In this document: positions 42,349 to 50,288 of the stretch, in pieces
How the letters are laid out: every line of letters begins with the position of its first letter
Position numbering within the stretch: position 1 is the stretch's first letter
DNA from: an uncultured Nitrososphaera sp.
Lineage (GTDB): Archaea > Thermoproteota > Nitrososphaeria > Nitrososphaerales > Nitrososphaeraceae
DNA length: 55,588 nucleotides
Assembly: GCF_946478925.1 (NCBI RefSeq)
Contig: NZ_CAMLDP010000001.1
Span: 1-55,588 of the forward strand
Direction: 5' to 3'
Translations under genes and position numbers: made by a program
Notes under the pieces: model-generated
Databases searched by the model: none
What the model was told of the DNA's origin: nothing
Seen by the model: the letters and a program-made list of their open reading frames with translations, nothing else

Positions 42349-43080
42349 TTGTCAGAGGCCGCCGCTGCAAACCCACCGTGGATGTTCAGGACGCGCTCGT
42401 TCCAGTTTGTGGCGTTCGTGGCCGCGTTCGTGGTTTTCAGCGCAATAGTCGCGTCGGGCGCAACAAGCGCCATTGACGAGTCTGTCAACAAGTACGCAAA
42501 ATCAATAGAGGGCAATCCAAGCCTTGACGCGGTCATGATAGGGATAACGACGATGGGCGACGTGGCGACGCTTCTCCTCTTTGCAATAGCAATCACCATC
42601 GTCAGGCGCACTAGAAAGGCGGGGATGATATTTCTCATCAGCATAGTAGCGCTTGCAATCGTGGTCATGTACCTGAAACCGCTTGTGGGCAGGGCGGCGC
42701 CGCAGTACGCGTTTGTGCCTGCGATAAAGCTGCCAGAGAATTTCGGAATCGAAAGCGACAGCCTTGCACCATTTGCAGCGCCCTTTTCCTATCCATCTGG
42801 CCATGTGTCGAGGGCTACGGCGCTTGCGTTCATTGTCGGATACCTGCTGTACAAAAAGTCAAAAGTGGCAGGGTATACGATATGGGCATTTCCAGTAATG
42901 ATAGCAATCACGCGCGTCTATGTCCAGCAGCACTTTCCCACCGACCTTGTAGGTGGGTTTCTGATAGGCATGATAATGTCAGTCGTCCTGAGCAACTCGA
43001 TGAAGTTGTGGCAGCCGTTTCAGCTGTCAAGGTTCAAGGGCAAGGAGGATGAGAAGGGCGCCAAGGCCAGCAGCGCCTAG
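42349..43080 (+). CDS. PAP2 (phosphatidic acid phosphatase type 2) family membrane protein
   Basis: A 243-residue integral membrane phosphatase with about six helices. The three active-site motifs are KPLVGRAAP (K-x6-RP), PSGHVSRA and RVYVQQHFPTDLVGG. Substrate is probably an isoprenyl or lipid diphosphate, which fits the nearby geranylgeranyl reductase, but is not shown. The TTG at 42349 is chosen since AATTAAAC lies 25-30 bp ahead; an ATG at 42382 would shorten it by 11 residues. The stop overlaps the next minus-strand gene by 4 bp. Confidence 0.85.
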   Translation: MSEAAAANPPWMFRTRSFQFVAFVAAFVVFSAIVASGATSAIDESVNKYAKSIEGNPSLDAVMIGITTMGDVATLLLFAIAITIVRRTRKAGMIFLISIVALAIVVMYLKPLVGRAAPQYAFVPAIKLPENFGIESDSLAPFAAPFSYPSGHVSRATALAFIVGYLLYKKSKVAGYTIWAFPVMIAITRVYVQQHFPTDLVGGFLIGMIMSVVLSNSMKLWQPFQLSRFKGKEDEKGAKASSA

Positions 43081-43406
43081 GCCCGGCCTTCAAACTTTTC
43101 AAATATTGCAGGGCTTGCCAATAGCCAGCCATAATGCTCCTCGTCGTGCAGGTAGCGCAGGTCGCGGATCTGGGGCACGAGCCCGCGCTTGCGGATGGTC
43201 AGTATTAGCTCGCCCTGGAACGTCATGCCGAGCTTTTTGGCCTTGCCGGTGAGTTTTTCGCCCCGCGGCAAAAGTATGCGGAAGCTAAACTCCTCCTGCC
43301 TTTTTTCATAGGCTTCTGTCACCTTGTCCACCGCGTGGCGTATGTCTGCGATGTCGCGCAGGTCGATTGTGGCGATTACTGGAAAGCTGGCGTATTTTGA
43401 CGTCAT
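43077..43406 (-). CDS. Hypothetical small protein
   Basis: A 109-residue cytosolic protein: TSKYASFPVIATIDLRDIAD at the N-terminus, EEFSFRILLPRGEKLTGKAKKLGMTFQ and IRDLRYLHDEEHYGWLLASPAIFEKFEGRA near the end. It is alpha-beta in pattern and unrecognised. It is transcribed in the same direction as geranylgeranyl reductase, 8 bp after that gene ends, so it is probably its operon partner. Confidence 0.6.
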   Translation of the reverse strand: MTSKYASFPVIATIDLRDIADIRHAVDKVTEAYEKRQEEFSFRILLPRGEKLTGKAKKLGMTFQGELILTIRKRGLVPQIRDLRYLHDEEHYGWLLASPAIFEKFEGRA

Positions 43407-43414
43407 TATGTATT

Positions 43415-44869
43415 TTACTTGTACTTGGCAAATGCTTCCTGCAGCATGCCGTGGAGCGTCTTTTGCCACGCGGGAAATCCGTCGGGCGCCTCAGGGTAGT
43501 TGAAGTAGTGGTCCGTGAGTTTTTTGTTGATGCTTGCGCAGTAGCGCAGGTCTTCTGCGAGTTTCTTGTTCATGGCGCCCCTTATCATCATGCCCAGCTT
43601 GTCGACCGTGCTGAACTCGGGGTGCTCTCCCTTGGTTATCTTGTCGATGTCCATCTTTGACAAAAAGTGCTTCATGCCATAGTTTATCTGGTCGTTTGTC
43701 AGGCCCTGCAACATCCTCCGGAACACTTCGAGGCCGGCCGTCTTGTAGCCATAGTCGTCTATGAAATGCTTGTTGTATTTCCACAGATTGCCCTCCGACA
43801 CGTCGTTGGCCTCTATCGCCTCGACGGCGTCCTTGCCTGCGATTGTCGCTGCGATTATCGCCGGACCGATGCCACCTGCGTCAAGCGGCTTGGGCATCCA
43901 CGCCGAGTCGCCCACCAGCATGTAGCCGTTTGACACCATGCAGTCGTTCTGGCGCCGTACTGACACCTGCCATGTGCCCCATGCGTTACCATCGTCCATC
44001 TCCCCGTCCGCAAGCACGGGGTTCTTTATCGTCGGGTTTGCCTGCACGTACTCGTTTATGAGCGTGGTGAGGTTCGGGTTTACTTTCATCTCTTTGTTGC
44101 GTGCCTCAAACGCCTTTTGCTGCACGCCAAGGCCGATGTTGACCTTGGTCTTGCCCTTTGGGAACACCCAGCCATATCCGCCGGGCGCAAGTTTCTGATC
44201 AAGATGGATGATACAATAATCCGGATCGAAATAGGTCTTGTCGTCGTTTGCCAGCTCGAAATTGTAGATGTACCGGCCTGTCGCTTCGAGGTCGTCGCGG
44301 TCAATCCTGCGTTCGATGTGCGACTTTATCGGAAAGTTTGTACGGAGCACCGATGTCACGCCCGTGCAGTCGACTACCAGCTTGGTAGTTTTCTTGAAAG
44401 GAGCCTTGGTGGCAAGGTCCTCGCCCTCGACTCCAATGACGGTGTTGTTTTCAACTATAAGGGAGCGGATTGCGACGCGGTCTTTGAACTCGACTCCCAT
44501 CTTTTTGCAGTCTGCCATCTGGCGCTGCGGGAGCATCTTGCGGTTGAGGATGTAGCCTTCACCGTCAAACGCGACTTTTGTCTCATGGTCCGGCGAGAAA
44601 GCGACCACGCCCTTGACGGGGTGCTCTATCTCGGGCTTGCCCCAGTTAATGTGGATGCGCTCTGCCATGTAGTCGACGGTGTTTTTCCCCACCGCGTCGC
44701 CGCACACCCAGCCGGAGATGGTCTTCATGCCCTGCTGAGGAAACGCGTTTCTGTCGATTACCAGTATCTTTAACTTTTGTTTGGAATAATATGCGGCAGA
44801 GGTGCCGACTATCATGCCTGCGAGGCCGCCGCCTGCCACGATAATGTCATAGTCACGCTGTCCGGACAT
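43415..44869 (-). CDS. Geranylgeranyl reductase family FAD-dependent oxidoreductase
   Basis: A 484-residue flavoprotein. DIIVAGGGLAGMIVGTSAAY is the FAD motif at residues 7-26; the C-terminal half has GYGWVFPKGKTKVNIGLGV and MLVGDSAWMPKPLDAGGIGPAI, typical of archaeal geranylgeranyl reductases that saturate isoprenoid chains of membrane lipids or respiratory quinones. Which lipid is used cannot be told. The protein is about 80 residues longer than the common 400-residue form, with the extra part at the C-terminus. Confidence 0.88.
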   Translation of the reverse strand: MSGQRDYDIIVAGGGLAGMIVGTSAAYYSKQKLKILVIDRNAFPQQGMKTISGWVCGDAVGKNTVDYMAERIHINWGKPEIEHPVKGVVAFSPDHETKVAFDGEGYILNRKMLPQRQMADCKKMGVEFKDRVAIRSLIVENNTVIGVEGEDLATKAPFKKTTKLVVDCTGVTSVLRTNFPIKSHIERRIDRDDLEATGRYIYNFELANDDKTYFDPDYCIIHLDQKLAPGGYGWVFPKGKTKVNIGLGVQQKAFEARNKEMKVNPNLTTLINEYVQANPTIKNPVLADGEMDDGNAWGTWQVSVRRQNDCMVSNGYMLVGDSAWMPKPLDAGGIGPAIIAATIAGKDAVEAIEANDVSEGNLWKYNKHFIDDYGYKTAGLEVFRRMLQGLTNDQINYGMKHFLSKMDIDKITKGEHPEFSTVDKLGMMIRGAMNKKLAEDLRYCASINKKLTDHYFNYPEAPDGFPAWQKTLHGMLQEAFAKYK

Positions 44870-44965
44870 TGTGTTTCTTGCTAGCGGAAAAAGCCCAAAA
44901 CGCTATTTAAAGTGTTGGAGGCTCGAAACGCAGAATAATAATGAACGGCTGCGCAAGGATAGGGA

Positions 44966-45676
44966 ATGCACAAGCCGTTCGTGTTCTTTGACCTAGGCCA
45001 GACGCTGGTCACCGAATGGGATTTCATCACCCATTTTGACGGCAAATTTCTGGAACTATTGAACGGCTATGGCGCAAGGATTGACATGCGCAACTACCGC
45101 GCCGTCCGCGACGACATTATCCGCGACCGCAGGATAGGCCACGGAAGCGTAAAAGAGCTTGTAATAGAAGTCTGCAGGGCTATCCTGCCCTCCGGCTATG
45201 AAAACGCGATAATGCAGAGGATAGACCCCGAGGTCAAGACAGGAAGGAAAGAGCTGTTCCGGTTTGCAGACAGCGCAGAGCAGGTCGTAAGAGAGCTGTC
45301 GCATATATGCGACCTTGGAATCATTGCAAACCAGTCTGAGGACATTATCACTCTCTTGCAGGGCGCCGGCCTTGACAAATACTTCAAGGTCACCGCAATA
45401 TCGGGAGCAGTCAGGATGAAAAAGCCCGACTTGCGCATATTCCAGCTCGCATTAAAGGAGGCTGAGAGGGAGGCGCAGGAATGCATAATGGTTGGAGACA
45501 GGCTCGACACGGACGTGTGCCCGGCAAACAGGCTGGGCATGATGGCCACGATAAGGGTCACCGACTCGCTCTTTGCGCTGCAAGAGCCTAGGGAGGACTG
45601 CGAGCGGCCGGCATTCACGGTTGCAAAACTGGCTGAAGTCCTAGGCATCGTGGAAAAAATTATTAGCAGAAAATAA
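44966..45676 (+). CDS. HAD superfamily hydrolase
   Basis: A 236-residue Rossmannoid hydrolase. Motif I is FFDLGQTLV: the nucleophile Asp is present but the usual second Asp two residues later is Gly, as in the FDLGGV-type subgroup. Motif II lies in IIANQSE, the Lys of motif III is in MKKPDLRIF, and motif IV is MVGDRLDTDV. Probably a phosphatase or a dehalogenase-like enzyme of unknown substrate. Preceded by a CTATTTAAAG element on the plus strand at 44911-44920, which serves the divergent gene or this one. Confidence 0.8.
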   Translation: MHKPFVFFDLGQTLVTEWDFITHFDGKFLELLNGYGARIDMRNYRAVRDDIIRDRRIGHGSVKELVIEVCRAILPSGYENAIMQRIDPEVKTGRKELFRFADSAEQVVRELSHICDLGIIANQSEDIITLLQGAGLDKYFKVTAISGAVRMKKPDLRIFQLALKEAEREAQECIMVGDRLDTDVCPANRLGMMATIRVTDSLFALQEPREDCERPAFTVAKLAEVLGIVEKIISRK

Positions 45677-45683
45677 CAAAGAC

Positions 45684-45995
45684 ATGAATGTGTTGCGCGC
45701 AACGGTCAAGATGCTGAAAAACACGCACAGGCATCCCGCCAACAGGGCGCTCCACACCATCGGCCTTCCAATATACGCGTACGGCATCGCAATGATCATC
45801 GGCCATTTTGCAGGCGCAGGCACTGATGCATGGCTCGGCCTTGCCCTGTGGACCCTTGCAGTTTCCATGCTCGTCGCAGGTCACGCGATAGAGGGCAACG
45901 TCAGATCCATGACGCCCGTGCTTGTCGCCCGGCTTGCCTCTCGCTCACTTGCTCCTCATCATCTTTTCAAGCAGCGCGTCCATCTCTTGCGCTGA
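45684..45995 (+). CDS. Mpo1-like/DUF962 small membrane protein
   Basis: A 103-residue protein with two or three membrane segments. HRHPANRALHTIGLPIYAYG at residues 16-35 and MLVAGHAIEGNVRSMTP near 80 match the conserved His-containing motifs of DUF962/Mpo1 proteins; yeast Mpo1 is an alpha-dioxygenase acting on 2-hydroxy fatty acids. The function in an archaeon is unknown. The gene begins 7 bp after the HAD stop and its last 51 bp overlap, tail to tail, the HIT gene. Confidence 0.75.
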   Translation: MNVLRATVKMLKNTHRHPANRALHTIGLPIYAYGIAMIIGHFAGAGTDAWLGLALWTLAVSMLVAGHAIEGNVRSMTPVLVARLASRSLAPHHLFKQRVHLLR

Positions 45996-46376
45996 CAGCT
46001 TTGGCCTGTTCTTGAACATCGAGTGCACAGGCCCGGCACCGTCGCCCGGCTTTCTCGGTATTACGTGGACGTGGACATGCTGGACCTCCTGTCCTGCCTC
46101 TTTTCCGTTGTGGATTGCTATCGTCGACGCGGTTGTACCGGCAGCCGACTCTATCTTGCCGGCGATTTTGTGCACGAGATCAAAGACCGCCTGCGCGTCA
46201 GAGACATTCATGTCCTGAACTTTTTGGAAATGCGCCTTTGGCACCACGAGCGCATGGCCTGCGGCAAGCGGAAAGGCGTCGAGAAACGCCATCGCCCCGT
46301 CGTTCTGCGCCACGACCCTTGCAGGGATCTGGCCCGTCGCTATCTTGCAAAAGATGCAGTTTTGGTCTTGTACCAC
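45945..46376 (-). CDS. HIT family protein (histidine triad nucleotide hydrolase)
   Basis: A 143-residue HINT/Fhit-like protein: CIFCKIATGQIPARVV at the N-terminus (a zinc-binding C-x-x-C), AGHALVVPKAHF in the middle and the triad HVHVHVIPR near residues 107-115. It hydrolyses nucleoside phosphoramidates or similar nucleotides. The start is GTG. Its last 51 bp are antisense to the end of the Mpo1-like gene. Confidence 0.9.
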   Translation of the reverse strand: MVQDQNCIFCKIATGQIPARVVAQNDGAMAFLDAFPLAAGHALVVPKAHFQKVQDMNVSDAQAVFDLVHKIAGKIESAAGTTASTIAIHNGKEAGQEVQHVHVHVIPRKPGDGAGPVHSMFKNRPKLSAQEMDALLEKMMRSK

Positions 46377-46401
46377 GCGCGTTATTTGGGGCGGGAAGAT
46401 A

Positions 46402-47805
46402 TTAACCCGCTGGCTTTAAGAGATGTGCGAGTTTTGCCTTTTGCGCCACGTACTGGCCTGCCGCGTCATTTTCTATCGCGACTGACGGCGCGCCCTTTTT
46501 GGCGACAAAGCCTATCCTCTCGGGTGCAAAGTGGTGCTGGCGCAGATCCTCTGCCACGAGGTTCAGCACGTCCTTTGTGCCGACTATTATGTGGCAGCCG
46601 TGCTGCGATGCAGTAGAGTTTTCCACGAGTGACTCTTTTGTGGCAAGCCTTGCAATATCGTCGTGCCTTACGGGAAGTTCGTTTACTGCGACATGGGCGT
46701 TTGCAAGTTCAGCAAGAGCGCCGAACGCAAACACACCTCTTGCACCCACGGGGTAGACGGCAGTGATGTGCGCGCTTTTGTCGTATACCTGCCCAAAGTC
46801 GGGGCAGTATTTCGAGATTATCTTGCCAAGCGCGAAGTGGGGCTCGCTCAGGCTCTTTAACGCCTCGTCTCTTGCCGCTGCCAAGACAGGCATGGAAACG
46901 CCTGCCTGCTCGAACTTTGTGACATTGGCAGGGTCTGAAAGCGCAAGGGCGTGCAGGCTGACTGCAGCAAGCCCGCCAAACTTGTTTGTAATCAGAACTT
47001 CCATGCCCTCCTCCACCTGTTCGTAGCGCGTCGGCAGTTCCTTGTTCGTTATCGCGACGGCGCTTGTGCCGTAGAACAACCTGCCGCGCTTCAGCGAGCT
47101 ATAGTCTTCCATGACGAGGTTATAGTGCGACATGAATGCGTCGAGGTTCGTGCGTATCCTGTCGAGCGTTTCTTCGGAAGGCGCGTCGTATATTGGAAAG
47201 AACTTGAACAGTGCAGAGTTGCCGCAGCCAAGCAAGTTCAGGCGCTCTATGGCGTCAGTCAGCGCTATCTTTACGTGCACTTCATCGTCGGGCGCCTTTG
47301 TGACATCCGTCACCTGCTCAAACGACGACAGCGCCGGCATGTAGCCGTCCTTGTTGCCCCGGCGCAATTCAATGTAATCCAGAAGAGCGAACTGGGCATC
47401 AGAGTGTTCAGTAGTCGCGACAGGCGCGCTTGCTACGGCCACCTTGGCCCTGAACATGGAAAAGAACCTGCCCAGTGCTTCTGCAAGCATCTGCGGCGAT
47501 TCTGCTGTTGCAGAGTGCACGCGGAACAGCGCAAGCGCCCTCTTGACCTCCACCTCCTTGTCTATGACAGGGTTTGCCAGATCATAGACGCGCCTTGTAA
47601 GCTCGGGCTCTTTTCCTTCGATGTGAAAGTACGAATCAAACCAGAAAGGCGACACCTTTATCGTGCTGCGCTTTATTTCGGCAAGCGCGCCCTTTACCAT
47701 CTGCAAGTCTGCCTCCAGCGAGCACGGCGAAACCCAACGCAGCGGGTCGCCACCCAGCTTCCTGTATTGCTCTATATTTTCCCAAAAATTATTAGACAAG
47801 CCCAA
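46402..47805 (-). CDS. AIR synthase/SelD-related (PurM-like) protein of unknown function
   Basis: A 467-residue protein. The N-terminal third is alpha-helical (SPCSLEADLQMVKGALAEIK). From about residue 255 the sequence (VEEGMEVLITNKFGGLAAVS, LTRYEQ-type turns, ARDEALKSLSEPHFALGKII, YPVGARGVFAFGALAELANA) resembles the C-terminal part of the PurM/SelD superfamily. The N-terminal glycine-rich ATP loop of true SelD is not evident, so the enzyme activity is uncertain. It diverges from the sulfate-assimilation genes across a 148-bp gap; a link to sulfur or selenium metabolism is possible. Confidence 0.5.
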   Translation of the reverse strand: MGLSNNFWENIEQYRKLGGDPLRWVSPCSLEADLQMVKGALAEIKRSTIKVSPFWFDSYFHIEGKEPELTRRVYDLANPVIDKEVEVKRALALFRVHSATAESPQMLAEALGRFFSMFRAKVAVASAPVATTEHSDAQFALLDYIELRRGNKDGYMPALSSFEQVTDVTKAPDDEVHVKIALTDAIERLNLLGCGNSALFKFFPIYDAPSEETLDRIRTNLDAFMSHYNLVMEDYSSLKRGRLFYGTSAVAITNKELPTRYEQVEEGMEVLITNKFGGLAAVSLHALALSDPANVTKFEQAGVSMPVLAAARDEALKSLSEPHFALGKIISKYCPDFGQVYDKSAHITAVYPVGARGVFAFGALAELANAHVAVNELPVRHDDIARLATKESLVENSTASQHGCHIIVGTKDVLNLVAEDLRQHHFAPERIGFVAKKGAPSVAIENDAAGQYVAQKAKLAHLLKPAG

Positions 47806-47953
47806 ACTCCCCTAGCAATCACTATTTGTAATGAACGAAGTTACACAATATATAGAAAATAACTTGTTAATAAACAAATTCTTGTACGCCCCTCACGGCG
47901 GGATTTTACCGGAACAAGTATTATAAGGCGTTCAGAAACGAGGAATATCCTGT
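47806..47953. promoter_or_regulatory. Divergent promoter region of the SelD-like and sulfate-assimilation genes
   Basis: 148 bp. On the plus side AGTATTATAAGG (47917-47928) is a TATA box 26-37 bp before the APS reductase ATG. On the minus side ATATATAG (47849-47856 on the plus strand) lies about 45 bp from the SelD-like start. Between them is TTGTT-N4-AACAA (47864-47877). Confidence 0.5.
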
Positions 47954-48691
47954 ATGAGGTTTACCGCTGCGCAGGTCGAGCAGCTGGCCAAAGACTTTGA
48001 GGGCAAGACGGCCCAGCAGGTGCTGAACTGGGCCCTTGAAAAGTTCGGCCCCAGGGTCGGCCTCGCCTCAAGTTTCGGGGCGGAAGACGTAGCCATCATC
48101 GACATGATGGCTGCTATCAGCAAAGAAAAGACCCACGTTTTTACGCTGGAGACAGGGCGCCTCAACCAAGAGACCTACGACGTCATGGACGACATCCGCG
48201 CCCGCTACGGCATCGGCATTATAGCATATTTCCCCGACCAGAAAGAGGTCGAGGAGATGATAAGAGAGAGAGGGATGAACCTCATGTACGCAAGCGTCGA
48301 AAACCGCAAGCTGTGTTGCGAGATACGCAAGGTCCACCCGCTCAACAGAGCACTTGCAAGCCTCGACGGCTGGATAACCGGCCTGAGAAGGGACCAGACG
48401 GCGACGAGGGCGGACACCAAAAAGATAGAGATAGACGGCGCGCACGGAGGCATCATCAAACTCAACCCGATTGCAGACTGGACATCAGAGATGGTCTGGG
48501 ACTATATCAAGAAAAATAACGTCCCGTACAACACGCTGCACGACAAGGGATACCCGAGCATCGGCTGCGAGCCGTGCACGAGGGCTGTGGAGAAGGGAGA
48601 GGACCCCCGCGCAGGCAGGTGGTGGTGGGAAAGCGCCGCCAAAGAGTGCGGGCTCCACTTTGACCCGACGATGATGAAAAAGAAAAAGTGA
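47954..48691 (+). CDS. cysH: Assimilatory APS/PAPS reductase
   Basis: A 245-residue reductase that makes sulfite from activated sulfate. LASSFGAEDVAIIDMM is the PP-loop region; KLCCEIRKVHPLNRAL and SIGCEPCTRAVEKGEDPRAGRWWWE supply the CC and C-x-x-C cysteines that bind a [4Fe-4S] cluster, and the C-terminal KECGLH holds the catalytic Cys. These cluster cysteines mark the APS-type rather than the cluster-free PAPS-type enzyme. It is followed after 10 bp by ATP sulfurylase. No sulfite reductase is in the window. Confidence 0.93.
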   Translation: MRFTAAQVEQLAKDFEGKTAQQVLNWALEKFGPRVGLASSFGAEDVAIIDMMAAISKEKTHVFTLETGRLNQETYDVMDDIRARYGIGIIAYFPDQKEVEEMIRERGMNLMYASVENRKLCCEIRKVHPLNRALASLDGWITGLRRDQTATRADTKKIEIDGAHGGIIKLNPIADWTSEMVWDYIKKNNVPYNTLHDKGYPSIGCEPCTRAVEKGEDPRAGRWWWESAAKECGLHFDPTMMKKKK

Positions 48692-48701
48692 TCATGGTAA
48701 T

Positions 48702-49832
48702 ATGGCATCATTACAACCACACGGTGGAAAGCTGGTAAGCAGGTTTTCAAACGCGAGCCTTGACGGCATGACTGCCGTTGAGGTTTCAAACGACCTGAGA
48801 AGCGACATCGAGAACATCGCCGACGGGATTTTCAGCCCCCTTGAGGGCTTTGTCGGCCAGGACGACTTTGAAAGCATCGTAAAGAACGGCAGGCTCAAGA
48901 ATGGGCTTGCGTGGACGGTCCCCATTGTGCTCGACCTTGACGAGCAGGCCGCAAAGAGCGCCAAGCAGGCCGGCGAGGTCGCGCTTGCAGTTTCAGGCGA
49001 AAAGTTTGCATCTCTTAAAATAGAAGAGGTCTATACGTTTGACAAGCTTGCGTCAGCCAAGCTGGTCTATGGCACCGACGAGCTCAAGCACCCCGGAGTT
49101 GCCAAGATGACAAACATGAAGAGCCACCTTGTCGGCGGCAAGATTCAAGTCGCAAGGAGGATTCCGCAGGGGCAGATAAGGGTGCGCAGAAAGACACCAA
49201 AAGAGACGAGGGAGGAGATGGCGCAGCGCGGCTGGAAGACAATCGTTGGCTTTCAGACCCGAAACGTCCCGCACGTCGCGCACGAGATGCTGCAAAAGGC
49301 GGCTCTTAACATCTACGACGGGCTTTTCGTGAACCCGCTCATAGGCAAGAAAAAGCAGGGCGATTTCAAGGACGAGGTGATACTCTCGGCGTACGAGACC
49401 CTCTTTAACAACTATTACCCGAAGGACCGCGCCATGTTCGTCACCTTGCACACAGAGATGCGGTACGCGGGACCCAAGGAGGCGATACACCACGCTATCA
49501 TGAGAAAGAACTTTGGCTGCACGCATTTCATTGTCGGGCGGGACCACGCTGGCGTCGGCAACTATTATCATCCTTTTGCCTCGCACGAGATATTCAAGAA
49601 CTATCCTGACCTGGAAATACAGCCTGTGTTCTTTCCGGCGTTTTACTACTGCAAGAAATGCCTCAGCTATGCCAACGAGCGCAACTGCCCCCACGGTCCT
49701 GAAGTCAGGGATGAACTGAGCGGCACAAAAATGAGAAAGATGGTCAGCTCTGGCGAGATACCGGCAGAGCATCTGATGAGGCCAGAAGTGTCAAAACTGA
49801 TAGTGTCGTTCAAAGAGCCCTTTGTACCCTAG
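48702..49832 (+). CDS. sat: Sulfate adenylyltransferase (ATP sulfurylase)
   Basis: A 376-residue enzyme that activates sulfate with ATP to APS, the substrate of the neighbour. FSPLEGFVGQDDFESIV at the N-terminus, FQTRNVPHVAHEML (the H-x-x-H ATP loop), HFIVGRDHAGVGNYYHPFA and the zinc-like CKKCLSY segment near the end are characteristic. The same-direction pair with APS reductase is a compact assimilatory operon. Confidence 0.96.
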   Translation: MASLQPHGGKLVSRFSNASLDGMTAVEVSNDLRSDIENIADGIFSPLEGFVGQDDFESIVKNGRLKNGLAWTVPIVLDLDEQAAKSAKQAGEVALAVSGEKFASLKIEEVYTFDKLASAKLVYGTDELKHPGVAKMTNMKSHLVGGKIQVARRIPQGQIRVRRKTPKETREEMAQRGWKTIVGFQTRNVPHVAHEMLQKAALNIYDGLFVNPLIGKKKQGDFKDEVILSAYETLFNNYYPKDRAMFVTLHTEMRYAGPKEAIHHAIMRKNFGCTHFIVGRDHAGVGNYYHPFASHEIFKNYPDLEIQPVFFPAFYYCKKCLSYANERNCPHGPEVRDELSGTKMRKMVSSGEIPAEHLMRPEVSKLIVSFKEPFVP

Positions 49833-50206
49833 CTTTTTTTCATGAGAGGCAGCATCTTTCTCAGGATTATACCCTCATGGTCGGCCTCGATGTCGAACGA
49901 GACCATCAGGTAGTGGCTCTCAGGGTCGCGAATCGGTATTGTGGCCCGCTTGACCCGCTCGTACAGCGCAAACGCATAGACCGTCTGCCCCAGCTTGTCC
50001 TCAAGGGTCGAGCGCGTGCCCATCCTCAATATCGACTGTGTAATCGACAGCTCGGACTCTTCCTTTGTTAATAGAGGCTTGACGTTTCTGCGGTACTGCG
50101 ACGCCACCAGCCTGCCGAGGCGGTCTGCTACGCCGGCAAAGCGCACGTACTGGTCTACTTCAAGTACTTTGTTGCACAGTGTGTCGTAATAGTCTGCCAA
50201 GCCCAA
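49829..50206 (-). CDS. DUF6659-like thaumarchaeal protein
   Basis: A 125-residue cytosolic protein. YYDTLCNKVLEVDQYVRFAGV and KLGQTVYAFALYERVKRATIPIRDPESHYLMVSFD follow the pattern I recall of a Thaumarchaeota-specific family (roadblock-like alpha-beta domain) often found beside signalling genes; function unknown. It converges on sat with a 4-bp overlap. An ATATTAAG-like A+T stretch around 50225-50240 precedes it on its strand. Confidence 0.6.
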   Translation of the reverse strand: MGLADYYDTLCNKVLEVDQYVRFAGVADRLGRLVASQYRRNVKPLLTKEESELSITQSILRMGTRSTLEDKLGQTVYAFALYERVKRATIPIRDPESHYLMVSFDIEADHEGIILRKMLPLMKKS

Positions 50207-50250
50207 AGTGGGTAATCGCTGTGTGTATAATTAAGTTAATTGGTGGTATT

Positions 50251-50284
50251 AGAAAAAAAATAAAAAGAGAGGAAAGGGAAGGGG
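50251..50284 (-). terminator. T-rich terminator of the secreted-protein gene
   Basis: On the minus strand, directly after the stop at 50289, a C/T tract (CCCCTTCCCTTTCCTCTC) is followed by TTTTTATTTTTTTTC. This is the clearest poly-T terminator in the window and has no associated hairpin. Confidence 0.65.
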
Positions 50285-50288
50285 ACGC

